The notes under the pieces are model-generated. The model was given only the letters and a program-made list of their open reading frames with translations. It searched no databases and had not been told where the DNA came from. A DNA stretch of 42,314 nucleotides, taken from assembly GCA_002928395.1 (NCBI GenBank), contig PEQZ01000010.1, positions 1 to 42,314 of the forward strand, read 5' to 3'. Each line of letters opens with the position of its first letter. Position 1 is the stretch's first letter. Positions 19,631 through 27,429 of the stretch are shown piece after piece. Origin of the DNA: Hyphomicrobium sp. GTDB taxonomy: Bacteria > Pseudomonadota > Alphaproteobacteria > Rhizobiales > Hyphomicrobiaceae. A program made the position numbers and the translations under genes.

Positions 19631-21000
19631 ATGCCATCGACACGGTTGCTGCTCCGCACGCGGCCGGATTGGGCGACGAAAACAGCATTTGGTTCAAGTT
19701 GACCGCCCTGCACAAGGGCGACCACGAGAACCCGATGCGCATCCTGATGCAGATGGCGGAGCGCTACGGCCCCGTGATAACGGTCAACATGGCCAACCAG
19801 CGCGTGGTGCTGCTGACCGAGCCCGACGACTTCAAGTACGTGCTGGTGACCAAGGCCGACGACTACATCAAGTATTTTGATGGGCTGAAGCCGATTTTCG
19901 GCAAGTCGATGATCACCAACGACGGCGCGCTCTGGCAGAAAATCCGGATGCCGCAACAGCCGGCGTTCCACCCCGACATGTTCGTCGAATATGTGCCGTA
20001 CTTTCTCGCGGCGATCAAAACCAAGATGGCACTGTGGGACAATCTGGCCAAATCCGGCGAGACGTTCGAGATGGTCGAACAGACCTGGACACTGGCCGCC
20101 GACATGATCTGCAAGGCATTGTTCGACCGCGACATGCCGTTCAACCCGCACTTCGTGTTCAAGTGCGTCAAAACGTACACCGACGTGATGAACCACAAGT
20201 CGATCCGCTTGAAGAAGGTGGCCGGCGAGGAATTCGAGATCACCGAGGAAGACGCCGCCAAGGCCATGGAGATCTGGGCCGGCGTACCGCCACAGGTGTT
20301 CGCAGCCGACCCGCGCGAAGACCGCGAGCGCACACTTCTGAAAATGATCGAGGCGGTGGTGGCCGACCCCGACGTGCCGGAGTTCGACCAGGCGCAGGCG
20401 ATCGACGAATTGAAGCAATATCTCTGGGCCGGCACCGAGACCACGGCGCTCACGCTTGCCTGGGCGCTCTATGAGACGTCACGCAATCCGGAGGCTGCCG
20501 AGCGCATCCGGCGCGAGGGCCAGGAGGTGTATGGGGATCGCGAACCAACGGCGGCGGATTATTCGGCGCTCGCGTACACCCGTGCCGTGGTGCAGGAAAC
20601 CATGCGGCTCTACCCGCCGATCTGGGGCTTGATCCGAGTTGCGTCAAAGCCGGACGTGATCGCCGGCAAAGAGATCAAACCGGGCGATCGCGTGGTGCTG
20701 TTCGCCTATGGCGCGCATCATAATCCGAAGTTCTGGGACGAGCCCGAGGCGTTCCGGCCCGAGCGCTGGATGGCGGGTGCGGCGAAGAAGCAAGTCAAAT
20801 ATTCGTATCTGCCGTTCGGCGGCGGCAAACGCTCGTGCATCGGCGGCGCCATGAGCCAGGTCGAGAACACACTCGCACTCTCGCTCTTGCTGCGCCGCTT
20901 CCGTCCAGAGTACGTCGGCCCGAACCCGGCCGGCATCAACGCCACCGTGACGCTGACGCCCAAGGGCGGGCTGCACTTCAAGATCCACGAGTTGGGGTGA
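19627..21000 (+). CDS. Cytochrome P450
   Basis: 457 residues, a haem-thiolate monooxygenase of unknown substrate. All hallmarks are present: the I-helix oxygen-activation motif WAGTETTA near residue 268, the K-helix ExxR (QETMRLYPP), the PERF-like FRPERW and the haem loop FGGGKRSCIGG with ligand Cys404. There is no membrane anchor or fused reductase, so it needs separate electron donors, which are not encoded nearby. The sequence style (FGGGxRxCIG, RLYPPIW) resembles the CYP4/CYP102-like branch rather than typical short bacterial P450s. A remnant of a second P450 3' end lies 1.9 kb downstream. Confidence 0.92.
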   Translation: MNAIDTVAAPHAAGLGDENSIWFKLTALHKGDHENPMRILMQMAERYGPVITVNMANQRVVLLTEPDDFKYVLVTKADDYIKYFDGLKPIFGKSMITNDGALWQKIRMPQQPAFHPDMFVEYVPYFLAAIKTKMALWDNLAKSGETFEMVEQTWTLAADMICKALFDRDMPFNPHFVFKCVKTYTDVMNHKSIRLKKVAGEEFEITEEDAAKAMEIWAGVPPQVFAADPREDRERTLLKMIEAVVADPDVPEFDQAQAIDELKQYLWAGTETTALTLAWALYETSRNPEAAERIRREGQEVYGDREPTAADYSALAYTRAVVQETMRLYPPIWGLIRVASKPDVIAGKEIKPGDRVVLFAYGAHHNPKFWDEPEAFRPERWMAGAAKKQVKYSYLPFGGGKRSCIGGAMSQVENTLALSLLLRRFRPEYVGPNPAGINATVTLTPKGGLHFKIHELG

Positions 21001-21045
21001 TTTCAGGCCGCGTCGTTGCGAAGCTCGCTTGCGGTCACCCAGTGA

Positions 21046-22125
21046 TCACTCGTCCTTGCAGGTCTTTCCAACATCGTTCTCGGAATTGAGTTTGGTTTGG
21101 ACGTCGACGAGCGCCATCGCCTTGTCGACACCGAACCGGAATGCCGTCGCATAGGCTTCGCATGACGGTGTGCCGCCGACGATCGCCGTCAGCCCGCGCG
21201 TGAAGTCGAAGTCGCTACCGAGGGGGGCGGCCGTGGCACGCGCTGGAAGACGGCTTCGGTTGCCATAGCCGGGGTGATATCGATCGAACCATGCCTGCAA
21301 GCCGAGAACCACTGCCTCGACGCGGCACACCCGAAAACCTGACGGTGTGGGCAATCCACGTTCATCCGACGGCTGCACTCGTTGATCCCGGCGACCTGTG
21401 GTCGTAACGACCTGACGTGCTGCAACGAGACTGTCGAGCAGGATGGCCGAACCGGCGGCTCCAGACACGCCTGCAAGCTCGGTCACGTACTTGGAGAAGC
21501 CATCCGCCTCAGCCTCCTGTGCTTCACCTGCAGCACCTTCTGCCGCAGACTCGTGACCGAGAGCGACGTGGCCAATTTCGTGCAACTGAGTTGCGACCAC
21601 GAAACTGCCGAAACCCGCGATCCAGGCACGCGCATAGTCGGGCGTTCGCGCCCAGCGCGACAAGGCGGGACCGACGGACGGTTCGAACTCCTCGAACAGG
21701 GCCAGATCGGCTACGGACGTCCGCGCTTCGATCAGCGACTTCACATAGTCGGACAGTCGATCGCAACGACCCAGCTGCTGACAGTGAATGCTGGCGTCGA
21801 CGGCGAGTCCCGCCAACGCGGCTGTGCGACGGTCGAAATTCACGCAGAACGAGCCGTCGCGCTGCTTCAGCACGCCCACGCCTTTATGATTTTCGATGTA
21901 CTGGAAGCGACCGATGATGGTTCGACCATCTTTCATCGGTCCGAGCGTGACACGCTGCCGGCTGGCTGGTGCCTTCATGCTCGCTGCCATCATCTGCTTG
22001 AATTCCTGTCGCTGCGGCGACAGACTCTGGGCAGCAATCGCAGCAGGATTCGCCACGGCTACAGCAGCCGCAAGGGCTACGGCCAACTGACATCTGAAAC
22101 GGGAACCTCGTGTCTCGGTGTCCAT
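21046..22125 (-). CDS. Exported zinc metallopeptidase (HExxH gluzincin-like)
   Basis: 359 residues. A Sec signal peptide (a basic start, then CQLAVALAAAVAVANPAAIAAQ) precedes a protein with the zinc motif QLHEIGHVALGH. A second motif EAEADGFSKYV lies about 20 residues on; its Glu is placed like the third zinc ligand of M48-type gluzincins. Several cysteines (CVNF, IHCQQLGRC, FRVCRVE, SCEAY, KTCKDE) suggest disulfides in the periplasm. The exact family is not certain; sequence outside the two motifs is unfamiliar. It lies 15 bp downstream of the DUF1353 gene on the same strand, so the two form an operon, opposite to the P450. Confidence 0.68.
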   Translation of the reverse strand: MDTETRGSRFRCQLAVALAAAVAVANPAAIAAQSLSPQRQEFKQMMAASMKAPASRQRVTLGPMKDGRTIIGRFQYIENHKGVGVLKQRDGSFCVNFDRRTAALAGLAVDASIHCQQLGRCDRLSDYVKSLIEARTSVADLALFEEFEPSVGPALSRWARTPDYARAWIAGFGSFVVATQLHEIGHVALGHESAAEGAAGEAQEAEADGFSKYVTELAGVSGAAGSAILLDSLVAARQVVTTTGRRDQRVQPSDERGLPTPSGFRVCRVEAVVLGLQAWFDRYHPGYGNRSRLPARATAAPLGSDFDFTRGLTAIVGGTPSCEAYATAFRFGVDKAMALVDVQTKLNSENDVGKTCKDE

Positions 22126-22140
22126 CGGCCACCCTCTTGT

Positions 22141-22845
22141 TCAATCGATCAGTCGACGCGCACGCAACTGCTTGGCTTCCGGCTCGGCATCGAGCTGGCG
22201 CGTAACGAGCGTCTCAATGTCCGCGAGCGCTGCGCCTCCGTTCGTGGCCGTTACCAGCGAGGCCCAATCCGCATCACTCTCTTCCGGCATCCAAACCAAT
22301 CGTCCGCGTCCGGATCGGGGATCGTTGCACATCGCCAGGGTGTCTTCGAATGACACTGCGCGCTGTTCAGCCAGCTCCCGGCTGCACACTTTGAAACTCT
22401 CGTTCTCGCCTGTCCAGCGCGGGCCGAACCGATACACGGCGGCGAACATGAGCTTCGCTTTGGTTTCATCGACGCCGTTGGCGCGCATGGCGGAGTAGAA
22501 TGATCGATGGACGTCCTGCCAGGGACGGCTTTTCGTTTTGCAGAAATGATCGTGGATGACAGACGCTTCCTTGTATCGGCCGTCCCAAGGTCCGCCGAAC
22601 AACAGCCGGAACGCGCGCGGGATCGACGCACCGTCGACGATCGCGCCTTTCGGTGCGGTCCACATCCGGTCCTGCGGGTCGCGATAGGCGAAGTCTGACA
22701 GCAGCTGGAAATCGCGCTCGGTCCCAGGGATTGGCTCGATCTGTAACTTGCTGAGGAACGAACCGTGGGACTGCTGGGCACTGACCGAGAACGGCCAGCC
22801 CAAGACCACGATTGCGAGTAGAACGGCCGCACGGTTCGCCCACAT
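22141..22845 (-). CDS. Exported DUF1353-family protein
   Basis: 234 residues with a signal peptide (MWANRAAVLLAIVVLGWPFSVSAQQ). The core matches the DUF1353 pattern: a predicted start of domain at FQLLSDFAYRD, then TAPKGAIVDGASIPRAFRLLFGGPWDG, and the His/Asp-bearing ASVIHDHFC. DUF1353 proteins are mostly known from phages and their function is unknown; this one is longer, with an extra C-terminal part, and is sent out of the cytoplasm. It is the first gene of an operon with the metallopeptidase, so a joint role in the periplasm is likely, but what it is cannot be said. Confidence 0.72.
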   Translation of the reverse strand: MWANRAAVLLAIVVLGWPFSVSAQQSHGSFLSKLQIEPIPGTERDFQLLSDFAYRDPQDRMWTAPKGAIVDGASIPRAFRLLFGGPWDGRYKEASVIHDHFCKTKSRPWQDVHRSFYSAMRANGVDETKAKLMFAAVYRFGPRWTGENESFKVCSRELAEQRAVSFEDTLAMCNDPRSGRGRLVWMPEESDADWASLVTATNGGAALADIETLVTRQLDAEPEAKQLRARRLID

Positions 22846-22921
22846 CTAAACACCCAGATCGATGGTTCAGCTATGCGCCGATTAAACTTTCACTGCGTGT
22901 CAACAGCGTGTCGATGCAGTC

Positions 22922-22990
22922 GCCGGCATCAACGCCACCGTGACGCTGACGCCCAGGGGCGCCCTGCACTTCAATATCCGCGACTTGGGG
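22922..22990 (+). pseudogene. Remnant of a P450 3' end
   Basis: About 69 bp match the last 23 codons of the P450 gene (20929-20997) with 6 mismatches by eye. The product reads AGINATVTLTPRGALHFNIRDLG against AGINATVTLTPKGGLHFKIHELG. No stop follows at the matching place and nothing upstream resembles a P450, so it is a fragment. The changes look like those between paralogues, so a second P450 gene probably stood here and was largely deleted. Confidence 0.75.
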
Positions 22991-23021
22991 GGAACTCCAA
23001 TGTGCCAAACCCGACCGGCAC

Positions 23022-23057
23022 GAAAAATGCGCCGGACCAGCGCAACTGGTCCGGCGC
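23022..23057 (-). terminator. Rho-independent terminator for the minus-strand cobalamin operon
   Basis: A perfect 12-bp stem, GCGCCGGACCAG (23029-23040) and its complement (23046-23057), encloses a 5-nt loop. Read on the minus strand it is followed at once by ATTTTT. It lies about 190 bp beyond the stop of the histidine phosphatase, the last gene of the cob group, with no gene between. Confidence 0.75.
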
Positions 23058-23249
23058 GAAGGATCATCGGGGGGTGCGTGGCAAACAGACCACCCGATTG
23101 GAGCCTAGAACGAAAATACCATAGATACGGATCTCTAGGCATACTCCTTGTGTGTGCTCGGAAGATAATTCCGTCGACGCCATGCCTCGCGATCGAGACC
23201 CTTCCCGAGGACGACTGCCGCCACGCTTGGGTTCCAGCCGGCAATGCGT

Positions 23250-23795
23250 TCACAGTTCGATCGTCGTCGCCATGCCGTACGCCGGGATCAACGCCAGCCA
23301 CTCGGTGACGGGGGCACCGTCCAGCCGGCCACGAATGGCGGCGATAGGCCCGCCGTGGCAGACGGCGATGACATTTGCCTTGCGGTCGAGGCCATCGAGC
23401 CAGTCGTAGGCGCGGCGGGCCATCTCGCGCGTCGTCTCGCCGCCACCCGGACGAAACGTATCGGGTGCGTGGATCATGCCGTCCATGGCATTCCCGGTCT
23501 CGCGCCAGATATCGGCCCAGGCCCGGCCTTCCCAACTACCGAAGTCGCACTCGGCGAGCCGAGGCTCGATGACGAGCGGCAAGGACTTGAGCAGTGCAAT
23601 GCGGCCGGCCAGGACGCGCGCGCGACGCAACGGCGATGTGACGACGGCTTCGACGTCCAGGGCCGCAAGCTCGTGCGCCCGTCGCCGGGCAGCTGCGATA
23701 CCCTCAACGCTCAATGCCACATCGGACCGGCCATAGCAGCGGGAGAGCCAGCGGGCAGCGACGGCGGTGTGGCGGACGAGATGGGCAACGGCCAT
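23250..23795 (-). CDS. Histidine phosphatase (probable alpha-ribazole phosphatase, CobC-like)
   Basis: About 181 residues of the phosphoglycerate-mutase-like fold. The catalytic loop is LVRHTAVA (RHT where most members have RHG). YGRSDVALS, the second Arg region VVTSPLRRARVLAG, LAECDFGSWEGR and the second histidine VCHGGPIAAI all fit. Next to cobS and cobT, the likely role is removal of phosphate from alpha-ribazole-5'-phosphate or from cobalamin-5'-phosphate. The track start at 23834 is a TTG inside cobS; ATG 23795, 16 bp after the cobS stop, is preferred although its ribosome-binding site is weak. Confidence 0.8.
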   Translation of the reverse strand: MAVAHLVRHTAVAARWLSRCYGRSDVALSVEGIAAARRRAHELAALDVEAVVTSPLRRARVLAGRIALLKSLPLVIEPRLAECDFGSWEGRAWADIWRETGNAMDGMIHAPDTFRPGGGETTREMARRAYDWLDGLDRKANVIAVCHGGPIAAIRGRLDGAPVTEWLALIPAYGMATTIEL

Positions 23796-23811
23796 GTGGC
23801 AACCGTCAGGG

Positions 23812-24630
23812 TCAAGTATTACGCGCGAAGGCAAGGGTCGTCACCACGATGCCGGCGTAGGCGGAGAACCCGAGGCAATCTCCGGTGACCCCACCCAACC
23901 GCCTGAGCAGCATCGCGCGATACCAGGCGAGAAACACGGCGAGGACGACCGTTGCACCGATCATCGCCCCAGGGTCGACGGCGGCACCAAGTATCAGCAC
24001 CGGCGAAACCAGCGCCAGTCCCGCGAGGACCGTGCCCCATCCGGCCTGCTGGCCGACGTCCTTGGACAACCCTTCACGGCCAGCGATAGGCGGCACCAGC
24101 GCCATCACGAACAGGATGACGAGACGCCCGATCGCACCCGCCACGACCAGCACAACGACAGCCTGCAAGAGGCTTGATAGCGCGACGAGTGCGCTCGCCC
24201 TCAGCGCCACCCCAAGCCCAAGGCCGAGTGCACCGTAGCTGCCGACACGGCTGTCCTTCATGATTTCGAGAACCTGCTCGCGGGTCCAGCCGCCGCCCAA
24301 GGCATCGCAGAAGTCGGCGACCGCATCCTCGTGGAATGCCCCGGTCAAACGGGCTTCGACGGCAAGTGCCGCGATCACGGCGACGGGCCACGGCAGTGCG
24401 ATCTCGAGCAGCACCAACGCAAGTGCGGTCAGGCCGCCGACGAGCGCGCCGATCAGCGGGAAAAAGACGAGCCCGCGCCGGATGTCCTCAGGGAACGTGG
24501 TCAGATCGCGGGTCTGGCCGCCGGGCACAGGGAGCCGGGTCAAGAATTGGATCGCCGTGAACAGCGCCCGCGGCCAGGGCCGGTCATGCCAGGCCGCGGG
24601 ATGGACTGGCGCGGAAACGTCTTCAATCAT
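23812..24630 (-). CDS. cobS: Adenosylcobinamide-GDP ribazoletransferase (cobalamin synthase)
   Basis: 272 residues. An integral membrane enzyme that joins alpha-ribazole (phosphate) to adenosylcobinamide-GDP, the final assembly step of the cobalamin nucleotide loop. The N-terminus AIQFLTRLPVP, the acidic metal-binding stretch GAFHEDAVADFCDALGGG and the region MKDSRVGSYGALGLGL are diagnostic, with six or more hydrophobic segments. ATG 24630 overlaps the cobT stop by 4 bp (ATGA); the track's longer start lies inside cobT and is not used. The C-terminal RRLGGVTGDCLGFSAY is also typical. Confidence 0.93.
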   Translation of the reverse strand: MIEDVSAPVHPAAWHDRPWPRALFTAIQFLTRLPVPGGQTRDLTTFPEDIRRGLVFFPLIGALVGGLTALALVLLEIALPWPVAVIAALAVEARLTGAFHEDAVADFCDALGGGWTREQVLEIMKDSRVGSYGALGLGLGVALRASALVALSSLLQAVVVLVVAGAIGRLVILFVMALVPPIAGREGLSKDVGQQAGWGTVLAGLALVSPVLILGAAVDPGAMIGATVVLAVFLAWYRAMLLRRLGGVTGDCLGFSAYAGIVVTTLAFARNT

Positions 24631-25646
24631 CGGCCGGTGACCTCTGCCAGCGTCGCAACCTCGGTCAACAGAGCGGCGGCTGCGTCGAGAAGCGGCATCA
24701 GAAGGAGCGCGCCGGTGCCTTCGCCCAGCCGGAGGTCCCATTCGAGATAGGGTTCGAGGCCGAGATGGGCGAGGGCGAGCGCGTGTCCGGGCTCGGCGCT
24801 GCGGTGGGCGGCGATGGCCGTGCCCATGGAACAGGGGTCGAGCACGAAAGCCGTGAGTGCCGCAGCACCGGTGACGTAGCCGTCGAGGATCACCGTAAGG
24901 CCCAACTGGCGGGCTCTGGCGATGGCGCCGGCCATGGCTGCGATCTCGAAGCCGGACACGCTGGCGAGAGCGGCTACCTGGTCGAGCGGCCAGAGGGCGC
25001 GGGCGCGTGCCACGGCGTCCGCCACGACACGTCTTTTTCTGTCGAGCGTCGCTGCGGTCGCGCCGGCTCCCGGACCTGTCGCCTGCTCAGCCGAGCACCC
25101 AGTCACCAATGCGGTCAAACAGGCGGCCGATGTGGTGTTGCCGATGCCCATCTCGCCGAGACCGAGGACCCGGCAACCGGCCGCCGCCACACGCCGCACG
25201 GTGGCGGCCCCGACATCCCACGCGGCGTGAAATTCCTCAGGCGTCATGGCGGGTTCGCGCGCGAGATTGCGTGTGCCCTGGCCGATGTGCCCGGCAGCGT
25301 GTTCCGGAGCAGGCAGCACCCGCGAACCGACATCGATCAGCCCGAGCGTCGTTCCAGAGGCGCGAGCCAGCGCCGAACTCGATGCGCGGCCCGACCCGAT
25401 CAGCGCAATCATGGCGGCCGTGACCTCGGACGGCCAGATCCCGACGCCGGCCTCGACCACGCCGTGATCACCGGCGAACAGCAGCATGTGGCGCGGCCGG
25501 CTGACCGGCGCCAGGGTCGACTGCGTTTCTGCGAGCCGGGCCGCCAGCCGCTCGAGCCGGCCGAGGCTGCCGACCGGTTTGGCCAGACTTTCGAGGCGCT
25601 TGCGAATGGCCTCCGCGGTGGCAGCTGGAACAGGGGTTTCACCCAC
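24627..25646 (-). CDS. cobT: Nicotinate-nucleotide--dimethylbenzimidazole phosphoribosyltransferase
   Basis: 339 residues. Makes alpha-ribazole-5'-phosphate from nicotinate mononucleotide and the lower-ligand base, supplying CobS (called CobU in the Pseudomonas nomenclature). Family signatures: LLFAGDHGVVEAGVGIWPSEVTAAM near residue 60, LGLGEMGIGNTTSAACLTALVTG, FEIAAMAGAIARARQLGLTVILDGYVTGAAAL, and the C-terminal DLRLGEGTGALLLMPLLDAAAALL with the catalytic Glu. The start is GTG 25646, preceded by AGGAGC, 3 bp from the DHFR-like gene stop. With cobS and the phosphatase it forms a nucleotide-loop module. No B12 riboswitch was seen upstream. Confidence 0.94.
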   Translation of the reverse strand: MGETPVPAATAEAIRKRLESLAKPVGSLGRLERLAARLAETQSTLAPVSRPRHMLLFAGDHGVVEAGVGIWPSEVTAAMIALIGSGRASSSALARASGTTLGLIDVGSRVLPAPEHAAGHIGQGTRNLAREPAMTPEEFHAAWDVGAATVRRVAAAGCRVLGLGEMGIGNTTSAACLTALVTGCSAEQATGPGAGATAATLDRKRRVVADAVARARALWPLDQVAALASVSGFEIAAMAGAIARARQLGLTVILDGYVTGAAALTAFVLDPCSMGTAIAAHRSAEPGHALALAHLGLEPYLEWDLRLGEGTGALLLMPLLDAAAALLTEVATLAEVTGR

Positions 25647-25649
25647 GGA

Positions 25650-26201
25650 TCAGGCTCCTGAAACGCCGGGACGTGGCGGTTTCTGCGGCACGTAGCTGAG
25701 CTTCACGACCCCGTCCTGGAACGTCTCGATACCTTCGAACGACAGGGTCTGGCGATGCGCGAGATCGGCAATCAGCGGTAGTCCTCGGCCGAGCAGCACG
25801 GGCACGAGAAATGTCTCGATCAAATCGACACGGCCGGCGTCGAGCGCCGATTGCATGGCCACAGCACCGCCAACGATCCAGATGTCCTTCCGCGTCGCGG
25901 CTCGCGCGGCCTCGATGGCCGGCCCGATGCCACCGGCCTTGGGGAGTACGCCGTCCGGCACGCCCACCAGCGTGCGAGATGACATCACGAATGCCCGCTT
26001 GCCGGAGTAGGGCCAGTGGTCGCCGATGGCGCGGACGAATTCGTAGGTGCGCCGCCCCATGATCACGGCGCCGACCTCGGCGAAGAAATCGTCGAAGCCG
26101 TAATCGCGCGGATTGTGTTGATCGAGCCAGTCGACGGACCCCTCGCGGTCCGCGATGAAGCCGTCGAGTGATGTGGCTACGTAGAGGCGGACGCGCGACA
26201 T
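25650..26201 (-). CDS. Dihydrofolate reductase-fold reductase (RibD C-terminal-like)
   Basis: 183 residues. The fold is recognised from VRLYVATSLDGFIADREGSVDWLD, VGAVIMGRRTYEFVRAIGDHWPY, the NADPH-binding DIWIVGGAVAMQSALDAGRVDLIETFLVPVLLGRGLPL and the C-terminal strand. Such stand-alone RibD-C/YyaP-type proteins reduce unknown substrates with NADPH; it is not the folate-pathway DHFR. Only 3 bp separate it from cobT, so it is the first gene of the cob transcript here. Whether that reflects function or accident cannot be said. Confidence 0.82.
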   Translation of the reverse strand: MSRVRLYVATSLDGFIADREGSVDWLDQHNPRDYGFDDFFAEVGAVIMGRRTYEFVRAIGDHWPYSGKRAFVMSSRTLVGVPDGVLPKAGGIGPAIEAARAATRKDIWIVGGAVAMQSALDAGRVDLIETFLVPVLLGRGLPLIADLAHRQTLSFEGIETFQDGVVKLSYVPQKPPRPGVSGA

Positions 26202-26303
26202 CTCAGCCTTTCCAGGTCAGGCCAGTCTGCGAGCGCTTGGCAGCGCGTGCAGTGGTAACCGTTAGCCTCGTCGATCGACCGGACCCGCGCCTGTACCGCC
26301 CGC

Positions 26304-26457
26304 GTTCCGGTTCCGACAATTACGTCCCGTCGCAGCGCCGTCCGGAGCAAATTTCCGAACCATACGGAACACGAGCAAATCTATGATTCTCGTGCAGCTT
26401 TTGCATCTGACGTTTGGTTCTCTGACCAGCCGCGCGCGGGGACCAGACGTCAGATGC
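26304..26457 (+). repeat. Composite intergenic palindromic repeat, copy A (full length)
   Basis: Module 1 is GTTCCGGTTCCGACAATT (26304-26321) facing GCAAATTTCCGAACCATACGGAAC starting at 26347. A linker with TATGATTCTCGTGCAGCTTT follows. Module 2 is GCATCTGACGTTTGGT (26403-26418) facing ACCAGACGTCAGATGC (26442-26457), with 15 of 16 positions paired. It ends 30 bp from the ndk stop codon and occupies most of the gap to the DHFR-like gene. Confidence 0.8.
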
Positions 26458-26486
26458 GCCACACCAGGAACGGATCTCCCAGAGTG

Positions 26487-26909
26487 TCAGCCGACGATTT
26501 CATCCAAGCGGAAGTTCATCGAGATTTCCCGCTCGGCGGCGGCGGCGCTGTCGGAACCATGCGTCGAGTTCTCGCCCTTGGATACCGCGAACAGCTTGCG
26601 GATGGTGCCATCCTTGGCTTCCTTGGGATCGGTTGCACCCATGACGTCGCGGTAGGCCGAGATCGCGTTCTCGCCTTCGAGCACCTGCAGCACCACGGGG
26701 GCCGAGGTCATGAAGTCGCAAAGTTCGCCGTAGAACGGCCGCGCCTTATGCTCCTCGTAGAATTTCTCGGCCTGGGCACGGGTCCACCGCACACGTTTTT
26801 GGGCGACAATTCTGAGGCCCGCCTTCTCGATGACCGCGTTGATGCCGCCGGTCAGGTTGCGGCGCGTGGCGTCCGGCTTGATAATGGAGAAGGTGCGCTC
26901 GATGGCCAT
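26487..26909 (-). CDS. ndk: Nucleoside diphosphate kinase
   Basis: 140 residues, the usual length. Balances nucleoside triphosphate pools by phosphate transfer through a phosphohistidine. [20 protein letters not shown] at the N-terminus, the [20 protein letters not shown] nucleotide-binding region and the active-site loop NSTHGSDS with His117 are all intact. It stands alone on the minus strand; the composite repeat A lies just after its stop. Confidence 0.96.
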   Translation of the reverse strand: MAIERTFSIIKPDATRRNLTGGINAVIEKAGLRIVAQKRVRWTRAQAEKFYEEHKARPFYGELCDFMTSAPVVLQVLEGENAISAYRDVMGATDPKEAKDGTIRKLFAVSKGENSTHGSDSAAAAEREISMNFRLDEIVG

Positions 26910-27429
26910 CGGTGGTCTCGCTGATCTTTAGGTTGATCGAAAAGGGTCGGGAGTTCCGTGCCTTATAACTGTGGTGCCTCGAGCCATCAAGGCGGACAAC
27001 GGATCGGCACGATGGAGAGGCAACGCCGGGCTTTCGCCGGACCGCGACATTTGGGGGTCATTCGCCTTGGAACGGCCTGTTTGTTGGGTCCTTGTGTTGG
27101 GCGGTGACGTGACCAGGGCATCCGCCCGCGACACATCCGGGTTGTAGCACCGCTGGAGCACCGCGCCGTCGCGACGCCGTGGTGTGATGGCAGTGTTGCG
27201 ATTGACGTGTTGCGATTGACGGGCCGGGGCGAGACGTGGAAAGTGCTTGCGACTGCAGCGGATTTGCGTCGCATGTACACTGCGCCGTGCGGTCGACCTG
27301 CGGGGCGGCGCGGAACCAAGTGATCGCAAGCCGGGCATTGGCAAACCTCGGCTGGCTAGACAACGGCCGACGCGGGACCGGAGACACGAGTGAAGCACCC
27401 GCCGAGCGGCGCTTGGACTGGATGAGCCC
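26910..27429. other. 520-bp intergenic region with a tandem duplication
   Basis: No convincing gene on either strand; the long minus-strand ORF across it is a shadow that runs into the GYF gene. It separates the divergent ndk and GYF-domain genes, so both promoters should lie here, but no clear -35/-10 pair was found. The one striking element is the 14-bp tandem duplication at 27193-27220. Confidence 0.55.
27193..27220. repeat. Perfect 14-bp tandem duplication
   Basis: GTGTTGCGATTGAC occurs twice with no spacer (27193-27206 and 27207-27220). It lies about 285 bp upstream of ndk and 210 bp upstream of the GYF gene. It could be a repeated regulator site or a replication-slippage product. Confidence 0.75.

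Noticed and set aside
22141-22845. Prophage remnant, suggested by DUF1353
   Set aside because: No integrase, capsid, tail or lysis gene nearby, and the protein has a signal peptide; it reads as an exported cellular protein.
26202-26486. Cobalamin riboswitch upstream of the cob genes
   Set aside because: No B12-box-like element was found here; the space is filled by composite repeat A.
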